A DNA stretch of 64,000 bases from contig VZQC01006636.1 of the NCBI GenBank assembly GCA_009823505.1, forward strand, positions 320,088-384,087. Reading direction: 5' to 3'. Positions 21,112-32,916 of the stretch are shown here, piece by piece. The notes beneath the pieces are model-generated. The model saw only the letters and a list, made by a program, of their open reading frames with translations, was not told the DNA's origin and ran no database searches. The position numbers were made by a program, and so were the translations under genes. This DNA is from Rhizomys pruinosus. Taxonomy: Eukaryota > Chordata > Mammalia > Rodentia > Spalacidae. Numbering within the stretch: position 1 is the stretch's first letter; every line of letters begins with the position of its first letter.

Positions 21112-23606
21112 CTTTTTTTAACATTTTTTTATTGATGCTTTGTGCATTTCATACAACATTTTCCAATTCAGTTCAGGCATATTTCCCTTTCCCTTCCCCC
21201 AACCCCCACCCCAACCCAGATCATGCATACTGCCATAACTGTCCTGCATATTTCTCTGTTTTTTTTTTCCATTTTTCAGCTATAAGTGATAATCCATGAG
21301 TACAAACATCCTTCATGTAAAACCAATTTGCAGGTTGTTGTGCCCAAACCCCCACAGCCCCGCCTTCCAGCGGGGTGTGAGGGGTTGTATTTTCAATCCA
21401 GTTGGTCAAATGAGGGTCCAGACTACATTGCTGTAGTTTCACCATTCTCCCCAATCGCAGCCCTTACATTCTACCACACCCCCTCTTCATCAGATTGTTC
21501 CCTAGGCTTAGAAAAGGGGCACAGGTGGATGAGAAGCAAAACAGTCCACTCTCTCTGGAGCTGTTGTCTTGGACTCTGGTCAATTCTGGCTGTTTCCTTT
21601 CATGGGCTGACAGTTTGTCCAGGAATAACCTTTCGATCCTACTAATGAAGCACAAGCAATTAGATATATAGGTATTTAAACAGCACTAATAGTTATGGTA
21701 GGTTACTTTGGTATAGACACATATGTTTGGATGATATGTTAATCCATGAATTACATTTTTTCCTGTTAAATATGACAGGGTCTTACTGTGGCTTATAACA
21801 TCTCCTAACCTGTAGAGGATGTAAGCTTGTGGCATCAGCCATGGGTTATTCCTCCAAGGAGAGAGCCAATAGCCAATTAGATTTGGGATATACAGGCATA
21901 TGGCTGCCTCTGCTGCACAGTATTTCCAGGCAGGTGAGGTGTAGCTGGTGCTGACGGTGGAGTCTTGCTTGACTCAAGGAGACCCGTATTTGCTTTATTG
22001 GTTTAGTGGCCTTTGGTAACACTCTCTGGTATTCCAGAGGCCATCTGTACACTTGCATGTGTGGTCTCAATACATCTTTCCCATGTTAACGTCAGGTCTT
22101 CGGCAGCAGGGCCTTATCGCCTCTCTTCTTGCAGGTATCCCAGTTTAGAGGCAAGGAGCCTTTACCTTTTGTGGGGCCTTGGATCCCCTGGCCAACATCT
22201 CCCTGGTAGAATAATCCATTGCTGATGTCAGAGCTCCTGTATTAATATATTTTGCTTAAGTGCATAGCTTAAGGACTTTAGTATTATATTTGGTTCTGAA
22301 CAGAGAATAATCCTTTTCACAGTTCTTATGTCTATTAGTCAATTAAAGAAGGCAGTTTTACCGGTTTTATAAGAGATTACCTCTATAATAGTTGTCTCCA
22401 ATTTACAGTTGGAGAGCGACCTCATCATCATCATATTTCTCCTTGTTCTATGGGGGGGAGGCAAGAAAGTCTCTCATATCAAAACCTTTGCGGCACCTAG
22501 AAGGTAAGTTTCATTAGGACTCATTATAAATAGTTGTTACATGTAGGATCCACAGAGGGGTTCGATGTTTATGGCAATCTGAGGCTTTTCTTCCTTTCAA
22601 TGTTCAGACGGGTCAACCTTTCAGTTGGCACTTTCTGGTACATCCTACTCAATGCAAAGCTGTATCTTTTCTTTCTCAGCCATTAAGTTGGTGACATTTT
22701 GTCCTGTTGGAACCCACAAATCTTTTCCCATAGTTAGTTTTAAGATTTGAATTGCAAGGTTTTTGACGAAAAGGTTTCATGTCTATCTGTATCCCCCCCC
22801 CTTTTTTTTAACCCATGAGTCTCCAGAAGACAGTTGTATTATACATAACTATAGGGTGGAATCAAGGCACAGATTTCATCAAATTCACCCATGTTGTTTT
22901 GGGTGACTATATATGATTAACTTGGGAAGCAAACTTAATTTTTACGTTAAATCATCTTAAAGAGAATGCTACAAGGTGATACTGTACAACAGAGAAATTA
23001 TAGAGAACATTTGTATGTGCCAATCCCAAAGTTATTGCTCTACAGATTTTATGTAAAACAAATGTGGACAACAGCGAATTATATCTACATTTAACTCAGA
23101 TGCATTACCGTTTTTATCAGAGTCTGTAAACCAATGTTGTTTAATATACACATATTTACTTTTACTAAGTCCTAAAACACCATGTATCCTGTAGACAGTG
23201 TCTAGGCGAAACTGAGTACTTGCTGAACTCACATCAATTAAATATGCCTTGATCGAATATACATCCGTGTCCCTCTCCCACCCATCCCCCCTTCCCAATT
23301 CACCATTTCAGTCCATTTTCTGATGCAGTCTTTCTGTTGTTGTTCTTTTACTATGCATCCCTCTCCATGAGAAATATTTATATCTGGGTTGTTGGTACTA
23401 GCATCCACATATGAGGGACACCATTTGTCGTTTGTTTTTCTGGGACTGTGTTACTTCACTTAACATAATGTCTTCTAGCTCCATCCATTTACCTGCAAAG
23501 TTCATGATGTTGTCCTTCTTTACCACTGCATAGAACTCCATTGTATACATGTACCACATTTTCTCTATCCACTCGTCAGTTGAGGGGCACCTGGGTTGGT
23601 TCCAGC
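21112..23606 (-). mobile_element. 5'-truncated L1 with long 3' tail, minus
   Basis: From the left: T-rich edge (poly(A) in reverse), then about 2.2 kb of long 3' region, then the last ~90 codons of ORF2 at about 23,390-23,606 (reverse-strand 'NQPRCPSTDEWIEKMWYMY' and '[17 protein letters not shown]' are readable). Homology ends abruptly at 'ggttggttccagct'. This copy is the clearest evidence that the tail sequence seen alone elsewhere is attached to L1 ORF2. Confidence 0.9.
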
Positions 23607-24005
23607 TAAATCCCAACCCTCCCTGTAGGCTAAAGTAATATATGGGGGATAGACAGAATGTGAGTTCCAATGGAAGGAAGAGTGCTGTAATAGCTGGCTT
23701 TTTTGGATATGACGTGGTTGCTACAAACATAAACACACAACAGATATGGCTAGTTCCAGATTAGATGATGGGGTGGGGAGGGGTGGATGGATTGACTGCC
23801 AATGTTCCAATGCAGTGCTCAGGACCTGATGGCAGTTTCAGATGCCCAGGAAAGGAAGGACATTTTTCTTCGACGATTTCAATCATTGTTAAATTGCTCA
23901 TTCCTCAGGGATTGACCCGATACTTGTGTGCTTTGGAAGTGCTAGTTCAACCTAATGAATTGGGATTTTTTTTAATTTTTATTTATTTTAATTTTATTTT
24001 TAATG
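23607..24005. other. Unclassified stretch
   Basis: No gene or repeat recognised. A T-rich tract at 23,968-24,002 precedes the next SINE and is probably its tail. Confidence 0.5.
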
Positions 24006-24184
24006 TATGAGTTTATTACCTGTACGTGTACAAGTGCACAAGTCTCTTGCAATGCCTGTGGAGTTTAGAAGAGGGTGTCAGATCCCATGGAACCGGAGTT
24101 AGAAAGAGGTGTTAGCTGTCATGTGGATGCTGGAAATTGAACTGGGGTCATGCTCTTAACCACTGAGCCATATCTCCCGCCCCA
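24006..24184 (-). repeat. B3-type SINE, minus
   Basis: Reverse-strand B3: 'gaagagggtgtcagatccca', 'ggaaccggagtta', 'aattgaactggggtc' and 'gagccatatctcccgcccc'. Confidence 0.85.
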
Positions 24185-24329
24185 TGAATACTTTAAAACC
24201 AAACAACAAAACATGAAATTGGGAGAGAAAAAGGTATAGATATTACCAAGGCACATTGTACAAATGTAAGCATGTGTCCTTTTAGTGAACTTAACAGCAT
24301 TAAATTAGACAACCATAAATATGGAAGGT

Positions 24330-24502
24330 GTGACTGGGCATGGTGGTGCACGCTTTTGATCCTAGCACTTGGGAGGAAGAGGCAGGCGGATCTTTGTGAG
24401 TTCAAGGCCAGCCTGGTCTACAGATTGAATTCCAAGACAACTGTGGCTACAGGGAGACCCTGTCTCGAAAAGACCAAAAAAAAAAAAAAAAAAAAAAAAA
24501 CG
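24330..24502 (+). repeat. B1 SINE, plus
   Basis: Full B1 from 'ctgggcatggtggtgcacgc' to a ~26-nt poly(A). A probable short TSD, 'atggtgtg'-like, flanks it. Confidence 0.93.
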
Positions 24503-24919
24503 ATGGTGTGTCTGATTCTTCTACTCAACTTAATTGCCAATTTATAAATGTCAATATAAAACAAGTTAGGGAAACTTCAAAATATACATCAAGAGTTTTC
24601 TAGTTTAATCCAAAAAAAAAAAAAAGAAAAAAAAAACTAAATACACCTTCTTTATGAACTGAAAACCCTTTAGAGCAAAGGAGAGGAGATTAAGTCAGTG
24701 TCAAGTGGTATGAAAGGATCCACTTGGAATAAGGGATATCTGACTTTGAAGAATGATGTGATTTAGAAGATACATTTGGAATATTCCAGGCAGGCTCTCT
24801 AGACTCCAGTACCTTTCCTCAATTTTCAAAGTCCACATTTTCATCAAATTTTGCATTTGTATCAGGGAAATTTGTGTTTTAATGTCATTTGCCCATAAAT
24901 GACTTAAAATATACTATAT
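24503..24919. other. Unclassified stretch
   Basis: Unique-looking AT-rich DNA with an A-rich tract at 24,610-24,637. Confidence 0.5.
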
Positions 24920-25062
24920 TACCGGGCGTGGTGGTGCATACCTTTAATCCTAGCACTTGGGAGGCAGAGGCAGGTGGATCTTTGTGAGTTCAAGGCCAAC
25001 CTGGTCTACAGAGTGAGTTCCAGGACAGCTGGGGCTACAGGGAGACCCTGTCTCGAAAAGAC
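24920..25062 (+). repeat. B1 SINE, plus, lacking a poly(A) tail
   Basis: Complete, well-preserved B1 body ending at 'ctgtctcgaaaagac', with no A tail. It is flanked by a near-perfect repeat of 'aatatactatatt' / 'aatatattatatt' (24,908-24,920 and about 25,064-25,076). Confidence 0.92.
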
Positions 25063-25076
25063 AATATATTATATTA

Positions 25077-25950
25077 ATCAATAAACTTATAAAACGTAAC
25101 CTAATAATATTTATGTGTTATGATCCAGGGTGAGAAATGAGGCATACATTTTCATTACTGATAACCAACTGTAAATTTAATCTGTGGTGACCTTTGCTAA
25201 ATATATGCCCTTGAACTAATTTTCTTAATCAGTAAGGATGTGAGACAGTATTAACTCTTGTACAATATTTCTGAAAGTGAAAAATGTTTGTAACATCAAA
25301 TCTCTCAGTATTTCAAAGAATTTATATATTTCTTTTTGAAAAACTTTCAAAGACAGATACTAAAGAGATGTTGTCACTTCCATATATAATGTAGCTCTCT
25401 GTATAATCATTGAGAGTAAGAGATATTTAATAAAGATTACACAGAAATTAACTATGAGTGAAACATAAAAACATTGTATTATTATTATTTGCCTACCATT
25501 TTTTGTGCCATAAACTCCATAAAAAAGAGTTTCTGGATGTGCCTATCTAAAGTTTCTGTCACACAGCTCACCTAACATAATCTCTTTTCCTCTGTTAATT
25601 ATTCTATTTAAATGTGAGGATTACCATCTTCATGTTAACTCCACTTATATTTCTTGTTCATAGACATTTTACAAGTCTGATGTGTACACAGTTTTTCCTA
25701 TTTATGCTAAGTCTTCAGAGATCAGAATAATTCCTAGCCCACAATGTGATGTTCGCAGAAGCTTTTTTGAAATGCATTGATGATAAAATTGTCATTAGTT
25801 TACACTATTAAAATATTGCATTATTGCAATATAAAGAGACAAACATGTAGTGTACTTAATGTGCTGCATATTCATGAATATTATTTTCTTATAATAAAAT
25901 CACTGTTATTTTTATCAAATTTAACTAATTATTTATTGATTTTTATGTGT
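25077..25950. other. AT-rich unclassified stretch
   Basis: No gene or repeat recognised. Confidence 0.5.
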
Positions 25951-25954
25951 ATTA

Positions 25955-26142
25955 GTGATATTCCTGCAGTACATGAGTTCACCTAACCTGTGTAGTGTCC
26001 ATGGAAGACAGAAAATGTTGTCAGATACCATTGAATTGGAGTTATGGAGGGTTGTTAGCCACCAGGTAAATGCTGAGGTTCAGACCTAGGACACCTTCTA
26101 GAGAATCGATTACTCTTAACTAATGAACAATGTCTCAGCCCT
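25955..26142 (-). repeat. Old B3-type SINE, minus
   Basis: 'ccattgaattggagttatgg' and the reversed head 'cttaactaatgaacaatgtc' are recognisable. Decayed. Confidence 0.6.
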
Positions 26143-27176
26143 TTCCCTTTTGAAGATTTTTATTTGTCTGTTTCAAAGTTAAAATATGTACATGTGGAAC
26201 AGGATTCATCCATTTTCTTTTTATAACCCAGTTTTATTTCTCAAGTGACCTCTACTTTCTCACCACCTAACATTCAAACACTGTTGTTATACAGTAAAAT
26301 AAATTCTCCATTGGCATAGTTCTTGCATTTACTTTCAACTAAAGTTGAATTGTATGAAAGAGAAGGTCTCATGTTTTGCAATTATGTCAGCAGTATAACA
26401 GACTAAATACCAGCTGTCTAAAGTGCTCACTGTTTGTGTTTTTCCACTAAATACATTTAGATTTATATCACAATAGTATAATAACACGAAGTAAGAATGG
26501 TATATTTTATATTATTTGACAAGGACATGACATTATGTATTCTGAGTAAGTTTCTGAATGGTGTGTTCTAAAATTGGTTTATTTTCTAATGATTATGATT
26601 TCCTTTCAAAAGCATCTTCGCTACTTGAATAAAGCAACCAAAAATATAGGAAATGACAGTTATTTGAGAAAAGAAAACTCAGCTATTATAAAAGTATAGG
26701 GACGCACACTCCATTAACCTTTCTGTCCTTGGAAATCAGAATGACTTATTGTACAACTTCAATTAGCTTGTCAAATAAATGTACTGCCACTACAATTCTT
26801 TTCTTTAGTTCAGTTTTAGGAAAGAGGGTGTGCCAAGAACTGAATAAGCATTATAATTTGCCTTTCTGGGAGAAATGTTGGGCAAGCATTTTGGAGTAAC
26901 ATTTAAACTGAGGATTTTTTTTAACTAAATACAACATGAATGACAACAGAATCAACCTTCATTTGACATTGTATCCCACATTGTAGTAATCATAATTGAG
27001 ATTAATAGTTATAAGATAATATTTCACTAACATTGGTTATGCATACACTAAGCAGTAAATAGAATGTTTTATTTTATATAGTAACATATCATCTATTTTT
27101 TTTACCATGTGAATATAACAAAACCAAAGGAAATATATAGACATAAAGACGTTTTGAGATATAAATTTTACAGTAA
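26143..27176. other. AT-rich unclassified stretch
   Basis: No gene or repeat recognised. Confidence 0.5.
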
Positions 27177-27233
27177 ACACACACACACATATATGTGTAT
27201 GTATATACATATANTATATATATATATTAGAGT
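27177..27233. repeat. (CA)n/(TA)n tract with one N
   Basis: Dinucleotide tract with an ambiguous base at 27,214. Confidence 0.9.
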
Positions 27234-27409
27234 ACTTAAAATTAGATGGGAAGTATTAAGGAAGGTACAGGAATGGATACAAATATGATCAAATATATAT
27301 TGTATGAAACTCTCCATATTTCAAAAACATTCAAATAAAAACAATCCTGTTAATGTACATAGCAATGGGAAGAGTTTTAGACTCGCAATGATTAAAAAGT
27401 TTAACATAA

Positions 27410-27760
27410 TTTTGACTGAGTTTACAGTGTCATCCATGAGTTCATTCCCATTGAGAGGGTTTTAAGTCCAATTAGAGAGTGTTGATTACTCCTCAGATAG
27501 GAGTGACACTACTGCACCAATAGAGGAAGTTTCCTGGGCAGGTCATTATGGTTATTAGGCTGTAGAGGTGGTTTTGACCATTGATTGATTTCTTCCCTTA
27601 GCAGTGTGTATATTATCTAGGATTCTGGGTACAAAATTTAGGTAGAAGGCTTCCAGGTCCATTTCTTCTCCATTACTCCAAGTCCTGTTTCTTAAATATG
27701 GGACATATTTTCTAGTTCTGGGAGATAATCAAGAGCATTGTCAATAGCTGTGCTATTTTG
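27410..27760. repeat. Old interspersed repeat, family unassigned (copy A)
   Basis: Shares ordered blocks with 42,930-43,270 and 52,060-52,290: 'aagtccaatta', a 'cactactgcacca'-type block, a 'ggcaggtcattat'-type block and 'cttccaggtcc'. It looks like a widespread, old murine repeat. Confidence 0.5.
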
Positions 27761-29285
27761 AGAGTTTCTTGGATCACTCTGAACAACCAATTAAAGGGAG
27801 GTGTGTTCTGTTTGTAACTATGTTCCTTGAAATACAGCCTGCAAATATACCTGTGCTCTAATGATCAGATGGTACATTAATTTTTATGGTGCCTCCAGGG
27901 GAATCATTTTACACTCTGCATTCCCTAGCCACCCAAGGTACAGTCATCTCTATTCTTTATGCTTCCTTTCTCTCCTCCCTCCTCCACCTTCCCCAACCCC
28001 AGCACCCCTATGATCTGCACCTTCCCCCTGTCTTGAGTTTCCTTGCCCTCCCCCACCATGTCCCTCCATCCTCTCCTCCCAACCCAACATTCCCACATTA
28101 CCCACTTAGAGAAAACCCTATTCCTGTCATGTCTTCTTTAAAGGAGTGGACACTAAATAGGCTGAACAGACACCAGTGGATGAAACTGCAGTAGGGACAA
28201 GTGGATACACAAACTTGATTTCATAGGCCTTAACATATATGACATAATCGATTAAAGATTGTGACCAAGCTATGAGAGAGTAAAACAGTTAAAGGTGCAT
28301 TATGGTGCATTTTATGAAATCCAAAACTATTGAATAAAACTATACTTTGAATAAAATAAAGTAATATCATTTTGCAGCCAGATTTCAAGTAAGTTTCACT
28401 TATGACAGTGATAATAATAGGATTCAAAAGACTTACTAAAGGTCAATTCAGACAAAACTGCAATCTGTAGGTGGTAGTCATAATCATGTCCCTGTCATAA
28501 CTAAGGAGCTATTAACAATCAACGGCTGCTGCAAGAAGAGGAACAGTCAGTTTCATTTAAGACTTCAAATACTTGTAGGTTGACGTTGCTTTAGGACAGT
28601 TCCAAACTCTGTTGTATGGACTAGATGAGACAATAATGAATGTACAGAAGCTAAAGTGCATATGAAAGCAGATATGGAAGGTTGAATATGATCAAAATAC
28701 AGTGTACGATACTCTCAAAAATTAATAAATTAGAAATCATACCAAGATACCTCAAAACTTCTAAGAACTGCACATTGTAGAGGAAATATTATTTGATTTC
28801 CATAAAAGAAACTGGTTTCATTAATTGTAGAGGTAATTATGATCAATGGACTTGAATCAGTGAAGAAATGCTTGATAACTATTTTAGCAAAAAATCCTAA
28901 CTTTAACCTTACACAACACAGATAGCTTTCACAGAGAATAAAACAATAATAATTTTCCTGTTATTTAGCTTAATTTCTTTTTGTTACATCTGTATTACAT
29001 TTCAAAAGTAGAAGATCATACTTTAATATGTATTATAATCCGTTAGCAATCAGTTTTATTAATGATTATGAAGTTACACAAACCGGAGTGCTTTTCTATG
29101 CATCAAACTGAAATTGTTTTTAATCCTTTCTTTATGTTTGCTCTATAGAACATAATAGAATGAGAAGCTTTGACTATCTGATTAAAATGATGGTAGAAAA
29201 TACAAGAAAATTTTAATAATTGATATAGTTAAAACGTAAATGATTATATCATCCTTGATATCAATTTAAGTTAGAGGAGGTATTG
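27761..29285. other. Unclassified stretch
   Basis: A C-rich pyrimidine block at 27,960-28,110 stands out. The rest is AT-rich. No gene: the Pro/Leu-rich frame over the C-rich block has no family resemblance. Confidence 0.5.
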
Positions 29286-29289
29286 TAAA

Positions 29290-31215
29290 ATGCATCAGTT
29301 TCAGTAAAGTGGCAGGTTAAAAAATTAAGGTCAAAAAATCAGTAGGTTTTCTTTATGCCAACAACAAGCAATGGGAGAAGAACTGCAAGGAGAACTTGCC
29401 GTTCAAAATAGGTTCAAAAATATCTTGGAAAAAACCTGACCAAAGACACTAAATATGCCTACAATGAAAATTTTAAAGCCTTAAAGAAGGAGATTGAATA
29501 AGACACCCAAAGATGAAAGATTTCTCATGCTCATGGATTGGAAGAATTAATATAGTAAAAATGATCATCCTACTCAATGTAATATAGAGATACAATGCAA
29601 ACATAATGAAAATTCCTATGACTTTCTTCACAGATTTAGAAAAAAATGCATCCAAAAATTTATATGGGAAAACAAAAGAACTCAAAGAGACAAAGCAACC
29701 CTGTGCAGGGATATTACTATATGATACTTTCAACTATATTACATGGTTATAGTCATAAAAACAGCATGGTATTGGCACAAAAACAGACCTAAAAAATAGA
29801 GCAAAATTAAAGATCCAAACTTCAGCACATGCAATTTCAGCCCCCTCATATTTGACAAAGGGGACAAGAAAACTCAATGGAGGAAAGACAGTACCTTCAG
29901 CAAATGATGCTGGCAAAACTGAATCACCACTTATTGAAGAGTAAAACTAAATCATTACTTTTCACCCTGTACAAAAACCAGCTCCAAATAGATCTGAGCC
30001 CTCAATTTGAAGCCGGAAACTCTGAAAATGACAAAAGAAACTGTTAGCAGTAACCTATTAAGTTATAGGTGTAGGAAAAGACTTTATATATCAGACAGCA
30101 GTTGCACAGGAAATAAAATCAACAATCAACAAGTGGGGCAAAGTTAAACTAACAAGTTTCTGTACAGCAAAAGAAATGACAAAGAAGTAAAGAGAAAACC
30201 CCCAGAGTCAGAGGAAATCTTCACCAGTGATACATCTGACAGAAGTTTAACATGAAAATTATATAAATTACTAAAAAAAAAACCCCAAAGGATCAAGAAA
30301 TAAATGTCCCAATAAAAAGATGGAGTGAAGAGCTGAATGGAGATTTGACAAATGAAGAAGGTGGCTAAGAAAAATCTTAAAAACTTTTCAACATCTCTAG
30401 TAATCGAGGAAATGCAAATTAAAACCATTTTACAATTTAATCTTACCTCATAAGACTGGCTATGATCAAGAAAACAAATGATACCAAATGTTCTAGAGAT
30501 TCTGGGGAAAGGGGAACACTCATTCATTGTAGGTAGGCATGCATACTCATGAAACTTCAATGGAAAGCAATTTGGAAAGCTCTTAAAAGACTCGAAATGA
30601 ACCTAACACTTGACTCCCTCATACCACTCCTGGGTATACACCCAAAAGATTCTTCCTATTGCACAGATATGTGTTCAACAATGTTTTATTTTCCCAATGG
30701 CAAAGAGCTGCATGCAAGCCAAGTTTCCCTCAGCTAATGAGTGGGATAATGAAAATGTGTTACATCTACACAGTGGAGTTCTATGCAGTGGTAAAGAAAG
30801 ACGGCATCATACAGCTACTTGCTGTGTAACTTAAGAATGTAAGATTATAATTATCTTTACCTGCATACAATATTACTGTTAAAATGTGAATTCCAAACAT
30901 GTTTTGATATGAACCTATAGTTTATTTGCAGACTCTGTAATGTTGGTATATATGTGGAGGTTATATATGCATATTTTAAGTAATTTAAAATTAAAGGGGA
31001 AAAAAAACAAAATACTTGTTCAAAGATCTGATCTAAAAAGTAAACTTCTACATTGAAAAATTAAAAAAAAATAATAAGAAAAAGATGCAAGACTTATCAT
31101 GTATGCAGAATGCAAGAACTGTAGTTGTTGTGGGGCATGGATTGGGAAATGGCTCTAAATTTGATTGAGAAATATTGTATGAAATGTAAAACAAATCTCC
31201 ATAAAAATTTTAAAA
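29290..31215 (+). mobile_element. Old L1 3' half, plus
   Basis: Decayed ORF2 from just after the RT core (text equivalent to '[12 protein letters not shown]' onward) through the C terminus ('tgaaaatgtgttacatctac' near 30,749), then a 3' UTR ending about 31,215. Many stops and frameshifts. 5'-truncated. Confidence 0.85.
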
Positions 31216-31570
31216 AGCATTGAAGTATTATTTTTCCAGAAAAAGCTCATACATTAAAATGTGGTTTTGTTCTAATATAATGTACTTGTCTGGAAGCATC
31301 AGACAAAGTTGATTTTTTTCATTGTCAAGTAAAGAAGTCAAGCGTGATTTGCTAGTTATTAGTGAAAATGCTTGGAAAATGTCAAGTCCTTCTTAAACCT
31401 TTTAGTGAGGGAACTCTCATTTCACCCAAAGTTGGAGCTGAAAGAATCTTTGCACTCAGTGGAAAAATGGAACTCAGATAAAGTTTGACAATAAAACTAA
31501 CTTTCTTACTTCAGTAAAAATATCATCTTGACCTTGCATTGATTCTGGTTTCTGTATTTTATTTTATTGC
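31216..31570. other. Unclassified stretch
   Basis: No gene or repeat recognised. Confidence 0.5.
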
Positions 31571-32916
31571 CAACAAATATTTTTATTGATGCTTTGTGTA
31601 TTTCATACATCATTTTCCAATTCAGTTCAGGCATATATCCCCTTCCCTTCCCCCCACCCTACCCCTACCCATTCCAGGTCATGCATTCTGACATAACTTT
31701 TCTGCATCTTTCTCTGCTTTTTTGTCATGTTTTGTTTTGTTTTCATTTTTTAACAGTAAGTGATAATCTGTGAGTACAAACATCCTTCATGTAAAACCAA
31801 TTTGCAAGCAGTTGTGCCCAAACCCACACAGCATCTGGGTCCCACCATCCAGCAAGGGGGGGGGGGCTTGTATGTTCAATCAAGTTGATCAAATGAGTGT
31901 CCAGTCTATATTGTTGTAGTTTCACCATTCACCCCAATCGCAGCCCTTACATTCTACTGCACCCCCTCTTCCGCAGATTGTTCCCTAGGCTTAGAAAAGG
32001 GGCACAGGTGGATGAGAAGCAAAACAGTCTACTTTCTCTGGAGCTGTTGTCTTGGTCTCTAGTCAATTCTGGCTTTTTTCTTTCATGGGCTTCCAGCTTG
32101 TCCAGGCATAACCTTTCGATCCTACTAATGAAGCACATGCAATTTGATATATAGGTATTTAAACAGTATAATAAATATATAGCCTTTCGATCCTACTAAT
32201 GAAGCACACACAATTAGATATATAGGTATTTAAACAGTACTAATTGTTATGGTAGGTTACTTTGGTATAGACACAGATGTTTGGATGGTATGTTAATCCA
32301 TGAATTACATTTTCTTCTGTTAAGCATGACAGGGCCTTCGTGTGGTTTATAACATCTCCTAACCATTAGAGGATGTAAGCTTGTGGCATCAGCCATGGGT
32401 TATTCCTCCAAGGAGAGAGCTAATAGCCAATTAGATTTGGGATATACAGACATATGGCTGCCATTGCTGCACAGTATTTCCAGGGCAGATGATATGTAGC
32501 TGGTGCTGATGGAGGAGTCTTGCTTGACTCAAGGAGACCTATATTTGCTTTATTGGTTTAGTGGCCTTTGGTAACACTCTCTGGCATTCCAGAGACCATC
32601 TGTATACTTGCAAGTGAGGTCTCCATACATATTTCCCATGTTTATATCAGGTCTTCAACAGCAGGGCCTTATTTCCTCTCTTCCTGCAGATATCCCAGTT
32701 TGGAGGCAAGGAGCCTTTACCATTTGTGGGGGCTTGGATCCCCTGGCCAACATCTCCTTGGTAGAATAATCTATTGTTGATGTCAGAGCTCCTGTATTAA
32801 TATATTTTGTGTAAGTGCATAGCTTAAGGAGACTTTAGCATTATATGTGGTTCTGAATAGAGAATAATCATTTTCACAGTTTCTATGTCCATTAGTCAAT
32901 TTAAAAAGGCAGTTTT

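Noticed and set aside
27886..28194. Pro-rich 102-codon frame
   Set aside because: Lies over a C-rich pyrimidine block. No domain, splice context or family resemblance.
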